Source of the DNA: Kutzneria kofuensis
Lineage (GTDB): Bacteria; Actinomycetota; Actinomycetes; Mycobacteriales; Pseudonocardiaceae
Length of the DNA: 64,000 nt
Assembly: GCF_014203355.1 (NCBI RefSeq)
Contig: NZ_JACHIR010000001.1
Location: forward strand, 8,186,038-8,250,037
Reading direction: 5' to 3'
This document shows positions 61,801 to 64,000 of the stretch, piece after piece. The notes beneath the pieces are model-generated. The model did not search any database, had not been told where the DNA came from, and saw nothing but the letters and a program-made list of their open reading frames with translations. Every line of letters begins with the position of its first letter. The stretch's first letter is position 1. The translations under genes and the position numbers were made by a program.

Positions 61801-64000
61801 CCTCCCGCGACGCCAAGATCAAGCTGGAGGAGAAGGACGTCTCGGTGACCACCGCCGAGCACGACGTCACCTACCGGATCACCGTCCGCAAGCGGCGCGA
61901 CTGGTTGGTGTGGCGCAAGGTCGAGCGCGTCGGGCACCACGACGTCGCCGTGAAGCTGTCCTGGCCGAAGTACCCCGAGCCGACCCGTGCCGTACTGCCC
62001 AGGATGCGGGTGGAGGCGCTTGCGCACGCCGAGTTCACCGGCGTCGGCGACCTCTACCGGAAGGTTGCGGCCGAGGCGGGCCTGCGCCAGGGCGACCCCG
62101 CGGTCCACGACTTCCGGGCCTGGCTGGAACAACTGCCGACCCGAGCCCACGAGCTGTTCGGCGGTCAGGCGGTGCGGGAGCACTTCGCCTTCAACGGCGG
62201 CAAGCCGGTCGAGGTGACCGTGGCCCTGCGGGCCCGTGGCGAGGAGGCCGGGTCCCACGGCAAGGCCGCGCCCGGCTGGAGCGGCGAGGTGAGCACCCTG
62301 CCCGGCGGTGTGGCGAGCCGGGCCGAGCGTGCCAGCGGCGAGACCATCTCCGGTCAGTCCTACACCCGCCGGCACGGTTTCAGCCTCACGTTCGCCGTCG
62401 GTCTGCTCAGCAAACCCACCGGCGGTTACGCCGGTGTCTTCTACAACCGCTTCGACAACACGATCACCGGCAGCAACATCGCCGAACGCCACGGCAGCGA
62501 GCTGAAGTTCAGCTACAAGGACACACTGGAGCGCCTGCAGACCGACCTGACCTACGTCGTCAGGATCGGCGACGACACGCGCAAGGCGTCGGGTACCGAC
62601 ACCGGCATCGCCCGTGACCACGTCCTCAACCAGCCGGACAGCGGCGCCGGTTCGAAGGTGCGGCCCTACCGGCCGGAGCGGGTCAAGGTCGCGCACCGCG
62701 AGGCGGAGCACGTGATCACCGCCGACGGCGCCGCGACCGCGTGGTTCCGGCCCGAGGACAAGATGCTCAAGGCGCCGGACGACGCGGCGCAGTCCCCGGA
62801 GGCGCCGCGCCCGGCCGACCCGCCGGGCGGCGACCGGTTCGAGGTGCCCGACCGACTCGGCGCCCGCTTCCGGCTGGACCGGGCCACCGCCGACACCATC
62901 GTCGGCCCGGTGCTCAACGAGCTGCTGGCCGCCGGCGCGATCCGTGCTGCCGAGGTGCCCCGGCTGGTGGACCGGTTCCGGATGTTCCTGGACGACCACG
63001 CCCGGGAGATCGTCAACGGTGACGGCGCCCGCTTCCCGCTCAGCGCCTGGCGCAAACACGCTCCGGACGTCTTCGTCCGCGGCGCCCTGGACCGGGCCGC
63101 GGGACGGCATGTCGGCGAGGTGCCCTCGGAGACCGTCGAGGGTTTCGTCTCGCTCAGCCACACCCACTCGGTCGAGGTGACCAGGGAAGCCGAGCGCGGC
63201 TTCGGGGTCACCGCCTCCGCCTTCGGCGGTCCGGACACGGCGAGCAAGGCCGGCAGCCACCTTCCGAAGGGGCTGGGTGACGACGCGGAAGCGGCCGGGA
63301 TCATCGCCGGCGCGGCGCGCGACGGCCACCCGGACATGTTCTCGGCGGCCGGGGCGGTGGCCGGGGCGGCCGACGCCGACCACAAGAAGAAGCCGCGTGC
63401 GGTGTCCACCGGTGGCAGCCTGACGCTGAGCCGGGACAACACGAGCCGCGACATCGACAAGGTGGGGCAGCAGGTCGCGATCGAGCGGGACATCGCCGAC
63501 GGGGACAAGGTGCACCGGTTCACCTACCCTGCCCGCTTCGAGGTCCGCATCGGCGGCCGCTGGTCCCAGCCGGATACGGCCGGGTGGCGGCACGGCCACG
63601 AACCCGGCCGCCGGGTCGTGCACAGCCCGGGGACGGTGGAGATCGACGCCCCGCTGCGCGGCGGCGAGGACGTCCCGGTCGACACCGAACCGAGCCGGGC
63701 CGACGAGCCGGTCACCTGGCACGAGGGCCCGCTGCCCGCCGACCGGGACCACTCGCTGGGCGAGCTGCCTGCGGGCTTCGAGATCGAGACGCTCAAGCCG
63801 GTCCCCGGCCTGCGCAACGCGATCGCGGAGCTCGTCGGTGTCCCACCGAAGAGCGGATGGCGCCACGTCCTCACCATCCCGTTCAGCGGCACGCTGCCGC
63901 CCCAGTTCGACGAGCACAAGGGCCGACGGCGCTACGACCGGCAGCTCGGGCAGCTGGACGAGCGCAATGTCGCCCTGGACGCGCTGGAGGAGTTCGCGAG
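34026..64000 (+). CDS. Giant CpnT-like ESX effector, at least 9,991 aa (3' end outside window)
   Basis: One frame runs from ATG 34026 (AGGTGA 6 nt upstream) to the right edge with no stop; fixed motifs at 49359 (HELGH) and 63960 (DERN) are in the same frame. Layout by residue: 1-280 helical WXG100-like and hydrophobic domain; 281-889 Pro/Ser/Thr/Arg linker; 889-1690 coiled coil; 2023-3545 beta-rich module A1; 3717-3863 beta module C1; 4013-4914 ART-like module B1; 4969-5165 metzincin; 5566-6323 ART-like B2; 6358-6679 C2 and relatives; 6831-7059 module E1; 7097-8055 caspase/C80-like units F1-F5; 8193-8429 E2; 8494-9022 F6-F8; 9073 onward module A2. The N-terminus and the ESX genes directly upstream match M. 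tuberculosis CpnT (846 aa), but this protein is over ten times longer and carries several enzyme modules. Secretion, toxin role and processing are inferences. Confidence 0.9.
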   Translation, partial: MTTHLSPKLQHLLKAVVGMEWPEGDEHQMWDLADAWREFQSALEELKSDVTSEAAGFDESIQGEFGDSLQDYFNNKVLSKLPDAIDAAGGLAKALDNGGSSIQEAKIMIIAALSILAASLFALALSIFGSLFTGGVIAAARVSIGAALNKLLSELMEVGIARLAQQLATRVAWGAGLGAGIMGGLEAGIQGGQIAAGHRHGFDLKSFEGAVIGGAIGGAFSGAAEFAGGLGRGLGAALPKGIRPFGKLGSSALQIGVVPLSNIAINKALHQKGSPADGMFGAFDHGGGSHPDVPRVEVPDVKSLPKVDFSGSLPKLESPAPHATTPMRTSDGKPAGTAFSQSPTTTTGDTARTGDAARTGDSGRAAEQKTATGSTSPTTTEASGSAGGRAGASSQGGSAASRPGVSTESGGGRQGASGQSGSSASRPSVSTESSGRQGTSGAAEVQTESDGRHGGAATESGSTSSGTATAQAGHSGGRPSTSPSPDRRGAQDRGPDRATSEPRSTESASDGSPHTGKAPEQTDNRSAQGDNAPEQTTSPVGREQQTSPSPASTARGAAARPDVFTTGDAPRGDTQAPTATGDRGAAPARGVSDPRTETPTPTRGSDDIRTSSGPNTPAAAPRTGSGAADGGNRVTTTSTSDIRPAGGGDAQTPNRNTADAPAPNRGDQPPTPTADRSRPLDPAVPNRTSADPRAADHTPATTDSASRDPGQQRPTTTSPDTSKAAGQTDGTAVVRPDLSASGDRGTAGDRTGATDPTTAPRATDPTAMASRATDSATADPRATGPTATTARPDTSAGGPSSSTVDRSPVSTTSAATDRPGITSADRSATPSRDDRPADTSRSADTDGGRPQTESGPAAGGDRPDPERNGDGPPPDSHVPEDEEIDLPDVPAMTPLERLTGLPDPSSASPLGDVVSAPDERISLLQPQVQTRVNELTAIARGAGLPESQWHNVAESARAAARQGEWGHTAARLDELRAAVGSGVLDRRLEDFRNHARGGFERLRDLGVREDTWQAKVDAVEQAQRKGQPALVDSALREYTAFIERHLPAELLTGDDAPRSYDALVEQLRRELVTVSDPQERERLQHDLDEHQRLHEALDRLARSDPEAAHQRRRFIEQQEEARSAEEAAQARQALADGDGDRERGRSLDDVRAGKAEADRERRFAALLSSMADDPRGTELRQRLDAAATEQERAQALREWAEHNRLTSEERLFNDLLTSVPRSGDAELEAQRAHLHRLSENATTPEEARAADQARRELDDRLMRQREEQRAARLRAEADAHAKAADDDLRQRINRMNGGIPHDPHEAELRQRLDAATTEQERAQALRELVQHKQAALQHRVNSATTERERAEAFAEQAKFNDWTPLERRLAKAHMGDVPEADPHRARLQHEAENARTPEEERRAVQALTEYLNRQSLDPERLAEEQRRLEERLVAGPPLPEDLHERFEALRSRDDGAHLDPHEAELMRRSEAADSPEAARGPDQALRDYRRAREQQQQAREQERLAQVHKHEQEVADLRDKLARERRTGAVDHAAKTQQRLERAQERLAAARDTNDNMAALRHELRQQVEKPESDGRLDRLVQRGRSSHVEQELERRREEQEFLRLDPVEPAPHERGDVSNAADSEPHVGDRPSDELGDKIAAGIKDALDAHKAPSARHSDGAGSPHREAPPHTAEPGSEVAQLQAERPRSAESTEDIDALPSATGPRVDKATMHLRVPDVTDLDRALSDPDHHDAVVDSAADSPARHDVPTELVGQWPHAETHTPGLSGAKPEEQVAADLPHTPASHVAAEALGGDVLQRFEALRAGGDQERAEVRSPEEVAADRAFDEEMHRRLAALREEPVTGDEAPAEHVAARADDNHGFAPDPELARFADREFGKLDERTAAGLWGEATQIIARHTPFDLTIGRPGGGMRERSPEQFWATMRVAQVLHRHTGAADRFEQAIAAARDVAHKGGADLGRVTVPHPSEPQPQQASHEPEAGQRGHTPQEHPHGPEHAPQPSSEHQPPSEHRPPDSGPPSPVDWAERARAERPKVDGDINGEPIRRAILDLLHLRDRPVDEVRESIVRTKFSDENLKAMFHRAVDGGFVVDLGSSSRSGPQIRLEVSSLGTPIHETRAKGDFTGEHSPEESRTALANTRSSVFTEARNLRVPVLFAAVNAKVAGLFNARGADLKSTVTHKSTTKVTETGVPGTRATHDVMFRVNVRKPRTWPWTKDRTFGDVVPVETTLLWPDTHEPLSEPVGTAPLERPQDIVHAEFSGLGDVYRRLEQDHGFPPSSQGARRLRDWLHSLPATAPELLGGKPARASFKFPGIRDRIEVIVAVADTQATHATVDHTGTIEHVRESTTERDAGTSLTRRWGGGVGVAFGDITQTHVGGGIGPIVLGYGMTKVETRNVEKTVHQVTDKYQGPVQRQRVRFDFVVKVGESDPAFRVGGAATVWRKPEDAVSQEPPATPDPATHPSHEPLTLPSTVDAERLLDRVDAVRRLPEETISHLVGSTLHRLSREGLVKAKRLPKIEQRLRRFLADYADELARGGDGARFPLSSWHKNAPDVFVRVRPDVTRPEYLGATGESRSAKVGGGHQDAVQITKGTDISAGITAFIYDNESVPAHDVHGKPTTKAVDSVGSSPGIAYKGNVREVTDIKHEAGRVHELAADGPLHRVRFPAEFEVRVGGRWAHPGKALNGGGLFSGHVEVVAQERAAPVAGHDEIRPEGPPQWHDGPAPEFAHRPAYLPPGFQIDSLKPVPELLPTVTKMIDAPPTSRFAGWFRRPLVGSSPARFDEHKGAGVWGREPHVPDERNAARDALETFTSIPARLARFERSALYQDTAMLRSHNRAGLAGSRERVARVDLATHLANPKILGVDETHRFAVTDTTGSDQGVTHADGWGVKVKADVWDAVPLSKVTNPLFSIGGSAGYVHAEEHARGLGLTESATRTRTERGYLVRFDATYGVRAESRHAVNVFGAEFDWKAQARAGEKWVHVPEAATVWIPAGEIHRIGHLPDDDLSKLAPEDAARYHREHPHNNGEDQPDRTVRDGDDTAHQEPEPVRAPADTGHGTGRVEVYRPEAGVELLTQVGARLKEWTRRHEGSPRPDLLGLVKQALTRTAQPSRRELEFGPLNERLVRDVLGPNLTGAEFSAFVRDMLGGGRSVFLEGQTAYGKVEQLVVLRAKLGLGEYHRTVRGAEDKVSSAAAEKSGMKVTDGVATDFAVGVLAATGPSGRPGTTEAGYFAGGYGFKAEAAHSSERTHKLEFSDQADHAEFLHDLHIEMDVYPYARSGHYRKYLPWARRLAEHEHTVFDLPGAVRSSVPLHETIPADGRPQPPIGHADGSLRDWQRDQDVPRGFSDEATVHVRPFDAPQLFDALGDLGDGRGGRPMLHPRAMLELRSATSSLPLRRHLPDLLSDGGHVVHVAGDAIESVKITADVVKRELVRVIDQPLRPEVNEKVAAKVGGTHKAEIGPAVFANVTAVPIEDTQQRGNTMVADVYDNWRDIERSHGNEVSGTQEVPRDGAGQSTSEQDNRHYVVRLTPQWTIEPRYRGSRAPEGWHAPVHTEPDRPITVRTDRRGLADLGLAHLLDEPAPAEHAPESTHDRPRATTLGDFLGSRPAAPAATEHVEVERPSTEPERADGEPSAAAGQALAQHERRVREARRQARDARRALPTVAEVDESRLADQSRADLMDAERPFDSAEPPPAADHRTDLLPALDAIPEVAPVRDVPLTGLEIDGLRLRESATEDLPDGSHFEVVDEGGVPLPDVTVSPREHGRFVVTGLGVGALDIGRNGRFLFRSVELPGTDRVVRFETPTGVAGPRLAESDGLPTGQSSAEFVPTENGGLVVRMPGLDGGEWHFDAEGRLRRHELPLIGDDLGQLAGLSLRIEHDPAGGVTRSVAGGVGAGFAFRVEPLPAAPAGELGDGFTVVDRHDGRAFHFDADRRLRSVDLPPDQQVEPEHSTETRSEAHDSTAHDDWDTEDEELLAAEAEDELAPLRSTPVEAPHPDEERPTLPNAVAGGQPRAIYRDATYFPKAQEFEARLGAFAFDHPRALRAARHGVSRLFDVLAEAFPEHGREEVAKVFFKDDPSSAGQVGERDAGPADLQELLERGNVRELMTAFFNAAFFKDSPLTLKALLSEIAEHRDWTRAERLGLNVPALRRQAAFLRGGTRSRIHAVLGLVAPGRAGAFDKDFFSIGNVVAQSGAWKREVAKYWGRVRRWRPEDERLAGHIARTPGEWARLGIGLSEREREFLAANPVALQVMGFRTESVALDDLRFDERGEPVLDELRQAPGVLGVEVHRDEHRRITGITRVVQEAAVIEDPRAGDLGPGEHGPELPLGVVSGKTNWAMDPGSSLYRQVHDERGMPLLAGVSGTAAKLGNAFKLLGAAHPDPDGFALSLLGWMLPTEDHSLYEILAGLQTADVVPSLAGHPLDDAAEMYRSIPGVPLAELRQRVGADGMLPHEAAYRDKLYAELADGGFREPGEIGLGLAERRRDAFQRLRDDPSDPLGRTAADWLRDNGMTAGQVLDRLSPAHFAAFVAYTGPAFPLINVLLDFKSGGAWVRRQALGVQIKGLLDKYLDPGDGGLPILPSTLADDPLLGNLLMKPTSAMTPKQLAEHKTDVHAAAEALLPSIEKEMAAHTAMLLDALAQLPPARGEVWRGTRSVGDLASGIGRLISPTFGGSKLSFTAFASFSREESEARRFMHKQAQLPLTHRVLIRAKLSGNRARDISVFAVQQSEREVLLLPGARMKITSRRIADEGNRADGFELIEAVEELPEFPVRDSDDPADAVRLRDALQRLSGSGPLLRREDLEPLARRIGARSGLDVWQLAGLAGDVHGGPEHLTVDGLTTMRRTADLARRTVKLGTDTQVTGEHLDTLVRRLDGAATDAAVDREARQRLVDLVARLKVPGRRVSFSQLAAEWNTRPQRAMATSHAPVERTEVGDAPPELVEPVPDPVRPEQWSHRREGAPSSELRTERFDPTQGVPAGDGLLPGRHTLIRAWVRRVQADDGRWVRSLTLNLPVRFGEGTTPDMLPVLVQRWRAAVDRQFNGGLLLPRSGDQLHVDLRLTPAADGREAIELSMPSVPERSDQLHFRLSHEGPELGPEALAEVARRNDLLVLHELGHFVGLPDTYLDPDSLFRDTAAKAASDGIMADITRTPEAGVPRRYLEAIENAIDSGPVVRDHPLSADPSRTGRPDPVSSLDDSGPHGPAMAQPARSALDQVLHGDAGPGEPDLVRIERLIAQARRQAVRAGVPPHSLHQGAVALRSAAYDRLLHNAQAARQAYLDKGSPVQGGFTVMPDGVSGWHVGLHNGTGLRTAFDADGRWTLREFQLADSPASMAPDLRVAALRSWDDSGQENLSYQFSRDDATTADLEVAAVPSDSPEHVYGPLVVTDVMSGHRYHFGQEGTFTVRDVPVYREAYLRTDVLGPDDVPRLVDPRGAARDDWTVERAPDGRVIVRPAAPNDAPRQRMVVDPGNGIVEAETVPLRDEHGRLTGYADVDRRHASRGNPIEVEAARLDLNGDPVADARLTARIWPDGRLTVSDEAGRPLAGRETWGRPVVEPPSVAGSEALRTLYEDVAYDLKAQEFEANLGTFAANHPRALRAARLGVSRLFDVLAAAFPDRGDEVAAMFLKNSSTDLQDLLGRGDVRELMAAFSHAAFDDSPVTLTSLLSEIVERGDWERADGLGLDVPTLRRQAPPLSEPNTATAEKVGNAFKLLDVVHPDPDGVALSVLGSMLPDHGLKDVLAGLRAAHVLPSPAGHTAADAAGMYRSVPGVRLSELRERVGLGGMLPHEAAYWAKLHSPLEDGGFREPGTEALALAEHRRTTIEQLVDQRPGDEATLVAAEWLRDNNMTARQVLERLSPAHFAALIVYTGPAFPLMNVLLRFRSAGTRAAALRFQARRLLDMYLAGERTLKDVPVALREDETIRDLLANAPRKMTVAQAAKHIDAYLDAAGPTPLPAELGDKPRIRELTDIPHQNMTPEQLAEHREWLHAAAEAVLPDIEKEAEEKAAALKEPLDAAVEALLPAMEKEMSAHTAMVLDALTQLPPARGEVWRGTRSIGDLTSGIGRLISPTFGGSRISLDDFASFSRVEDKALDFMAAAARLPLTHPVLIHARLTGNWGRDISFLSATPEEKEVLLLPGARMAIADRRTAEKTVGREPTRIRFELIEAVEELPEFPVRESGEPVAAQAEASRRRDALQRLAESGPLLRRDDLKPLAARIGAKTGLQVWQLAGLTSDIHGGPEHISVDRLAAVRRTADLARRTLKLGGQAPVTAEHLDALVRRLDGAAEDAAVDRAARQRLVDLVAQVKVPGRRVTYSELAAAWTTPVEHHHEEAAVVEPSAEPDTNDWQESLQQRFSLDAVVEVTHLRELPLDVDGLRLRESATEGSPEGSHWEVVDVDGAPLPGVLVIPRERGGFVVTGHGVGASHFAADGRFLFRTVALSGTDRVVRLEAPTGVAGPRLAERDGLPSGQATAEFSPAADGGLVVRLPDVGEWHFDADGRLWHYELPLAGERAVHEALPPLPGPAPDGLWLRSVHGPDGEVSRLDVVDADRSPVPDRVVVPQPDGGVTITAAAGDVRWNLGPERQLESYEVRLPGTDRFALFDGAGLPLVVDRDGEPVVDGFTAVPVRDRSGETSGVVVTRHAPLAAWRFDGSRASLTPLAQWRFDHDGSLVSADLPLTGIDADSSLRGLRVRVSHHSGEAGPQAHQVFELAGTPAATREFRVVPLDGDLADRLPGGFSVVHLGTGQRWPVDADGHVVSDGIENHPHAEEPAADQSQLPPAPGDGHDGSASRRSSEPMHDSTLPERTAAEPSIRTAPSRVQAPAAVRHDSQPLDFGGGLVELAHQEGGFYKLDNHDVFISVDAVHDPDEHERQAVYDQVRQYFGDGLTVHRGISSWHPTWHRVRDGEIPPLGTRPHPDYDTRNTNFVPFTANRDIATMAAMGHTGMGAGDDRRFVPGYDPADPTHPVGMVLSKRVSAATGEPIAFINPGETQVGGPIRDFDATTYDMGTPLSAVYGGDDDGMTLGAVMPPKPEPHEVAEYVAKFGGLRHDPNLPAWQPPAAVEHEPTQDPGAASTKRIRPLPGAVTRRIGSWFGRGGAKAVNRVAATGVDLATGKVIKFRSSEVRAYPLVRDGRTVGVTFEVGAERSTPLASNTFSVAAQGESDQVHLTLSSGAKVAVHGSTLAHVLHDLKMFRRTFEMEHPESVTLLVGHGGALAHEFEQALSEATGHDEEVTEHVVTPGVAAKWPPLASLRRAHTNWRQGVRPAKVVEGLTLPAIDHHTNAPTTFHTSQVPVRHLRDKDGTPVGITFSRGEELHGDRELVRSVFGGVTDIYSAEHKDARAENRTHVMESPWPRNTLYVTTHGYAERFHLHLTDGREVLLSGETFGKVLHDLASFRHIVNRNAPEALALIVCEVGKNDAPGGAGYDLQQTLQEMGYRQPVVAATETMSFNRRYRGQWNTAIVNGGTWRVLSSGDADVIGHDLWNWRAFDPRTAEATPLVRAGKTVGVSFRTDRAELRRRQIWAGHGASAGSAPWPHRTFLVDAEPAPGGRMVVHTPAGPLVVDGKTFGRVLAHTRAFRDAMATARPQALALLTRQSGELSQPMPGQPRDHSLEFARSLEHEFGSVPPVFAPTGWVRLEAGAGGTPELRLDHGQWARHDLSGRVFPGVDDAGLRHLIRTEDVDVAPLYHGDHQVGVSFHGQQASAHVQGWFDKGAAAPHAGAPWTDHTVFVAADGRPDGCGIRLGDGERVWVDGRVLAQIMTKSRAFVDIMHGIGPDGHPVRDRVDRFALLVSRAGERAEPGGAARDFRVELAGDLGHRQPVIAPGGPLDLLLDHETGRPVAGLPDSAQWRTFVADRNDSRVLADGPLVAGWHGGTGLRDWFATRDIRQHTLEADGRVIGLTFSSRPTPEQTWAAGGGRDSTVHLAPRQKLGDAMAAGNLDVRPAPWSDRTFFVVAPTHVNLFVVDIGRGHRVLAGPAFARLVAESDAFRRALADGANDVTLLVSHTGERGGPVAELFHRTLADEFGFSGRVHAPTSPLALIPGDEHGGSRTVLHGGEWRTFPEGEGGPARLDGDSPRGGDGPRERPFVSTGVRSNALTRDDRPLGPGFRTEPPATVDARRAGAQLHETPKRPPMPVRQRGVAAAPPQRVTLADFLGTRPSEPVGSHGRSGEHVAEDQGQSASRSHQEASAVAGHHSELLDFGGGLVEPARRAEGFYKLVNHDVFVSVDAVHNLGERERREVFEQVRRYFGEGLTLYRGIGSWHPTWHRVQDGEIPPLGVIPVPDYDTRNTSFVPFSADKDIATMAALSISGMGEGDNGRFVVGYDPADAAHPVGMVLSKTVSAATGDPIAFLNSGETQLGGPIRGFDAATFTMGTPLSEVLGDADDGMTLASMMPPKPEPGEVAEYVAEFGGLRHDPNLPSWQPAPAAEHTEAHPSATEVGADAQSAAEQNHTDTERRAGVPVAERGPVVRPGRWSALSRPISRLVGRGSSFTGVDASGQVRSFRRRDVTAQPLIVDGRVAGVSFRPGDRPVALPVTADHGPVFHVDVDATADRFGVRLADGTPVSVDGPTFAKLVAKSSPFRSLTKHTELAAVALPGSRAGALTHADGAAHSFQRGLAELGRDVPVVAADGAHRWRVFGDAHKVACTGETGLVHVFGAGEAAVSPVTRGGEVVGMSFRGELPDGLRDPGPGDSLVVAAAPFPDRIGVTLLDGRRLLVSGEAFATVVADAGVFERARANRPGGITLMASRTGEMVWPGGGGHDFQRALSERLGSEVAVTAAQEDLAPEIFEQTDGPYGLETIREDEELGSGPDPARWHTFGPRSLDGPNEPGSDRDSHPDDEGDDGSGGLRRDGGPTDTDPLPPPDAGHSPERVAIVPAHGAQLHVPADGAEFALLEHNGRLIDVTVVTRAGEGLDHGPLVELLGARRSAWSDGFAVLRWSTDARSLAGALGVDRAALEDAAGWRTLVVGPLPLPAIDGVHPARPSVLVDGEIAARLVAAAEPFHRLLGDGAPHALTLPGAQVSRQAHHDEAGPSGTAHEHTGTSEIAPADDGAGPGANGTPATTDLLGPGDLAERARRDRPTVEGDIDGAALRDEIARLIGKQASGEDSVLRRQVDSAFSDESLKQYLPQALDGGMVVDFGARGGRRAEVTLEVVSVGKPKPATEHVPGEAAAEKPATSDKKAESTDSKSAKDGEQPETAKFLHEHVQGPVKTNIATARSTVSTDARSIRVPLPWVVIGAKLGGLVNGRESDFTSKTSRDAKIKLEEKDVSVTTAEHDVTYRITVRKRRDWLVWRKVERVGHHDVAVKLSWPKYPEPTRAVLPRMRVEALAHAEFTGVGDLYRKVAAEAGLRQGDPAVHDFRAWLEQLPTRAHELFGGQAVREHFAFNGGKPVEVTVALRARGEEAGSHGKAAPGWSGEVSTLPGGVASRAERASGETISGQSYTRRHGFSLTFAVGLLSKPTGGYAGVFYNRFDNTITGSNIAERHGSELKFSYKDTLERLQTDLTYVVRIGDDTRKASGTDTGIARDHVLNQPDSGAGSKVRPYRPERVKVAHREAEHVITADGAATAWFRPEDKMLKAPDDAAQSPEAPRPADPPGGDRFEVPDRLGARFRLDRATADTIVGPVLNELLAAGAIRAAEVPRLVDRFRMFLDDHAREIVNGDGARFPLSAWRKHAPDVFVRGALDRAAGRHVGEVPSETVEGFVSLSHTHSVEVTREAERGFGVTASAFGGPDTASKAGSHLPKGLGDDAEAAGIIAGAARDGHPDMFSAAGAVAGAADADHKKKPRAVSTGGSLTLSRDNTSRDIDKVGQQVAIERDIADGDKVHRFTYPARFEVRIGGRWSQPDTAGWRHGHEPGRRVVHSPGTVEIDAPLRGGEDVPVDTEPSRADEPVTWHEGPLPADRDHSLGELPAGFEIETLKPVPGLRNAIAELVGVPPKSGWRHVLTIPFSGTLPPQFDEHKGRRRYDRQLGQLDERNVALDALEEFA
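34864..36690 (+). other. Giant protein: low-complexity Pro/Ser/Thr/Arg linker
   Basis: About 600 residues (281-889) are dominated by P, S, T, G, A, R and D with short imperfect repeats such as SRPGVSTESGG / SRPSVSTESSG and ATDPTTAPRATDPTAMA. No globular motif is seen. It is predicted to be disordered and could span the cell wall or allow extended export. Confidence 0.75.
36691..39100 (+). other. Giant protein: long coiled-coil region
   Basis: Residues 889-1690 are rich in Glu, Arg, Gln, Ala and Leu in heptad-like order (RLQHDLDEHQRLHEALDRLA; LRDKLARERRTGAVDHAAK). Tandem sub-repeats share DPHEAELRQRLDAATTEQER. It is probably a long rod or stalk. Confidence 0.75.
37561..38007 (+). repeat. 60-nt direct repeat in the coiled-coil region
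   Basis: Bases 37561-37620 and 37948-38007 match at 59 of 60 positions and are 387 nt (129 codons) apart. They encode LRQRLDAA(A/T)TEQERAQALRE. Such recent in-frame repetition suggests the stalk length varies by recombination. Confidence 0.85.
40092..44660 (+). repeat. Giant protein: beta-rich module A, copy 1 (complete)
   Basis: Residues 2023-3545. The module opens WAERARAERPKVDGDINGE and SDENLKAMFHRAVDGGFVVD and contains some six successive beta-meander units. Each ends with alternating-strand signatures: VMFRVNVRKPRTW, VRFDFVVKVGE, VRFPAEFEVRVGGRW, YLVRFDATYGVRAE and YVVRLTPQWTIE. Landmarks RFPLSSWHKNAPDVFVR and ARFDEHKGAG are shared with copy 2 at 61242. No catalytic motif is evident; a structural, adhesive or membrane-inserting role is possible. 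No family was recognised. Confidence 0.7.
45174..45612 (+). repeat. Giant protein: beta module C, copy 1
   Basis: Residues 3717-3863. Landmarks are GLRLRESATEDLPDGSHFEV, RNGRFLFRSVELPGTDRVVR, TPTGVAGPRLAESDGLP and GGEWHFDAEGRL. These recur almost word for word at 53097-53560. The Gly-x-Phe-x-x-Asp-Gly-Arg-Leu strands resemble carbohydrate-binding or immunoglobulin-like beta sandwiches, but I do not recognise the family. Confidence 0.7.
46062..48765 (+). other. Giant protein: ADP-ribosyltransferase-like module B, copy 1
   Basis: Residues 4013-4914. A helical first part (RALRAARHGVSRLFDVLAEA, SPAHFAAFVAYTGPAFPLIN) leads to an ART-like core. The core has Arg4650 in GEVWRGTRSVG, the STS-equivalent FASFSR (Ser4682, Ser4684) and SEREVLLLPG with Glu4729 and Glu4731, an ExE pair. 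R-S-ExE is the pattern of arginine-modifying ARTs. A helical tail (QVTGEHLDTLVRRLDGA) follows. Copy 1 has about 200 residues (about 4150-4360) that copy 2 lacks. Confidence 0.8.
48930..49520 (+). other. Giant protein: snapalysin-like metzincin metalloprotease domain
   Basis: Residues 4969-5165. The zinc site is HELGHFVGLPD (His5112, Glu5113, His5116, Asp5122), an HExxHxxGxxD motif with Asp as third ligand as in M7 snapalysins. A Met-turn-like GIMADIT lies about 30 residues later. An upstream strand segment (RLTPAADGREAIELSM) completes a small metzincin fold. All ligands are present, so activity is plausible; it could self-process the giant chain or attack host proteins. Confidence 0.8.
50721..52992 (+). 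other. Giant protein: ADP-ribosyltransferase-like module B, copy 2
   Basis: Residues 5566-6323 repeat module B. ART residues are again intact: Arg6051 in GEVWRGTRSIG, Ser6083 in FASFSR and Glu6130/Glu6132 in EEKEVLLLPG. The helical partner part (RALRAARLGVSRLFDVLAAA; SPAHFAALIVYTGPAFPLMN) is also kept. A lysine/glutamate-rich insertion (DIEKEAEEKAAALKE) just before the ART core is unique to this copy. Confidence 0.8.
53097..54060 (+). repeat. Giant protein: beta module C, copy 2 plus two degenerate relatives
   Basis: Residues 6358-6512 (GLRLRESATEGSPEGSHWEV, ADGRFLFRTVALSGTDRVVR) are a near-copy of 45174-45612. Two further units to residue 6679 keep only the strand skeleton (LWLRSVHGPDGEVSRLDVV; QWRFDHDGSLVSADLPL). 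Because B is followed by C here and preceded by C upstream, C-B may be the duplicated unit. Confidence 0.7.
54516..55200 (+). other. Giant protein: module E, copy 1 (possible second ART family)
   Basis: Residues 6831-7059. Landmarks are FYKLDNHDVFISVDAVHDP, GLTVHRGISSWHPTWHRV (Arg6891), YDTRNTNFVPFTANRDIATM (Thr6930), GMVLSKRVSAATGEPIAF and NPGETQVGGP (Glu6990). An Arg in a 'hRG' strand, a Ser/Thr strand before a helix, and a Glu loop form the R-S/T-E outline of ARTs. The family is not certain. Confidence 0.55.
55314..58190 (+). repeat. Giant protein: tandem caspase/C80-like units F1-F5
   Basis: Residues 7097-8055 contain five repeats of about 150-190 aa. Each has a 'G.xVGVTF' strand, a 'TFxV' strand, a 'DGrxVxxxGxxFgxVL' block, a helix, an 'aLaLLVxxxG' strand and a helix with 'F..aL...fG'. 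F2 alone has VTTHGYAERF (His7363) and LIVCEVGKN (Cys7413), the His-Cys spacing seen in clan CD peptidases such as the MARTX C80 protease. In the others the Cys position is Gly, Arg or Ser. Confidence 0.6.
58602..59310 (+). other. Giant protein: module E, copy 2, with atypical codon use
   Basis: Residues 8193-8429 closely repeat copy 1 (GLTLYRGIGSWHPTWHRV with Arg8258; YDTRNTSFVPFSADKDIATM; NSGETQLGGP). The DNA here uses many T- and G-ending codons (gtt, ggt, cgt, ttg), unlike the C-rich third positions around it, which suggests separate origin or recent import. Confidence 0.65.
59506..61090 (+). repeat. Giant protein: caspase/C80-like units F6-F8 (degenerate)
   Basis: Residues 8494-9022. F6 (GRVAGVSFRPGDRPVALPV, VRLADGTPVSVDGPTFAKLV) and F7 (GGEVVGMSFRGELPDGL, LLDGRRLLVSGEAFATVV, ITLMASRTGEM) clearly match F1-F5. 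F8 (PSVLVDGEIAARLVAAAEPF) is remote. None keeps the His-Cys pair of F2. Confidence 0.55.
61242..64000 (+). repeat. Giant protein: beta-rich module A, copy 2 (incomplete at window edge)
   Basis: From residue 9073 the sequence repeats module A: LAERARRDRPTVEGDIDGA, FSDESLKQYLPQALDGGMVV, RFPLSAWRKHAPDVFVRG, FTYPARFEVRIGGRWSQ and PPQFDEHKG followed by DERNVALDALEEF. The last window bases match about 42460 of copy 1. If copy 2 is complete, at least 2.2 kb more of this module should follow outside the window. Confidence 0.75.

Noticed and set aside
60456-63917. 1153-aa minus-strand open frame at the right end
   Set aside because: Antisense shadow of module A2; no recognisable domain and no ribosome site at its start.
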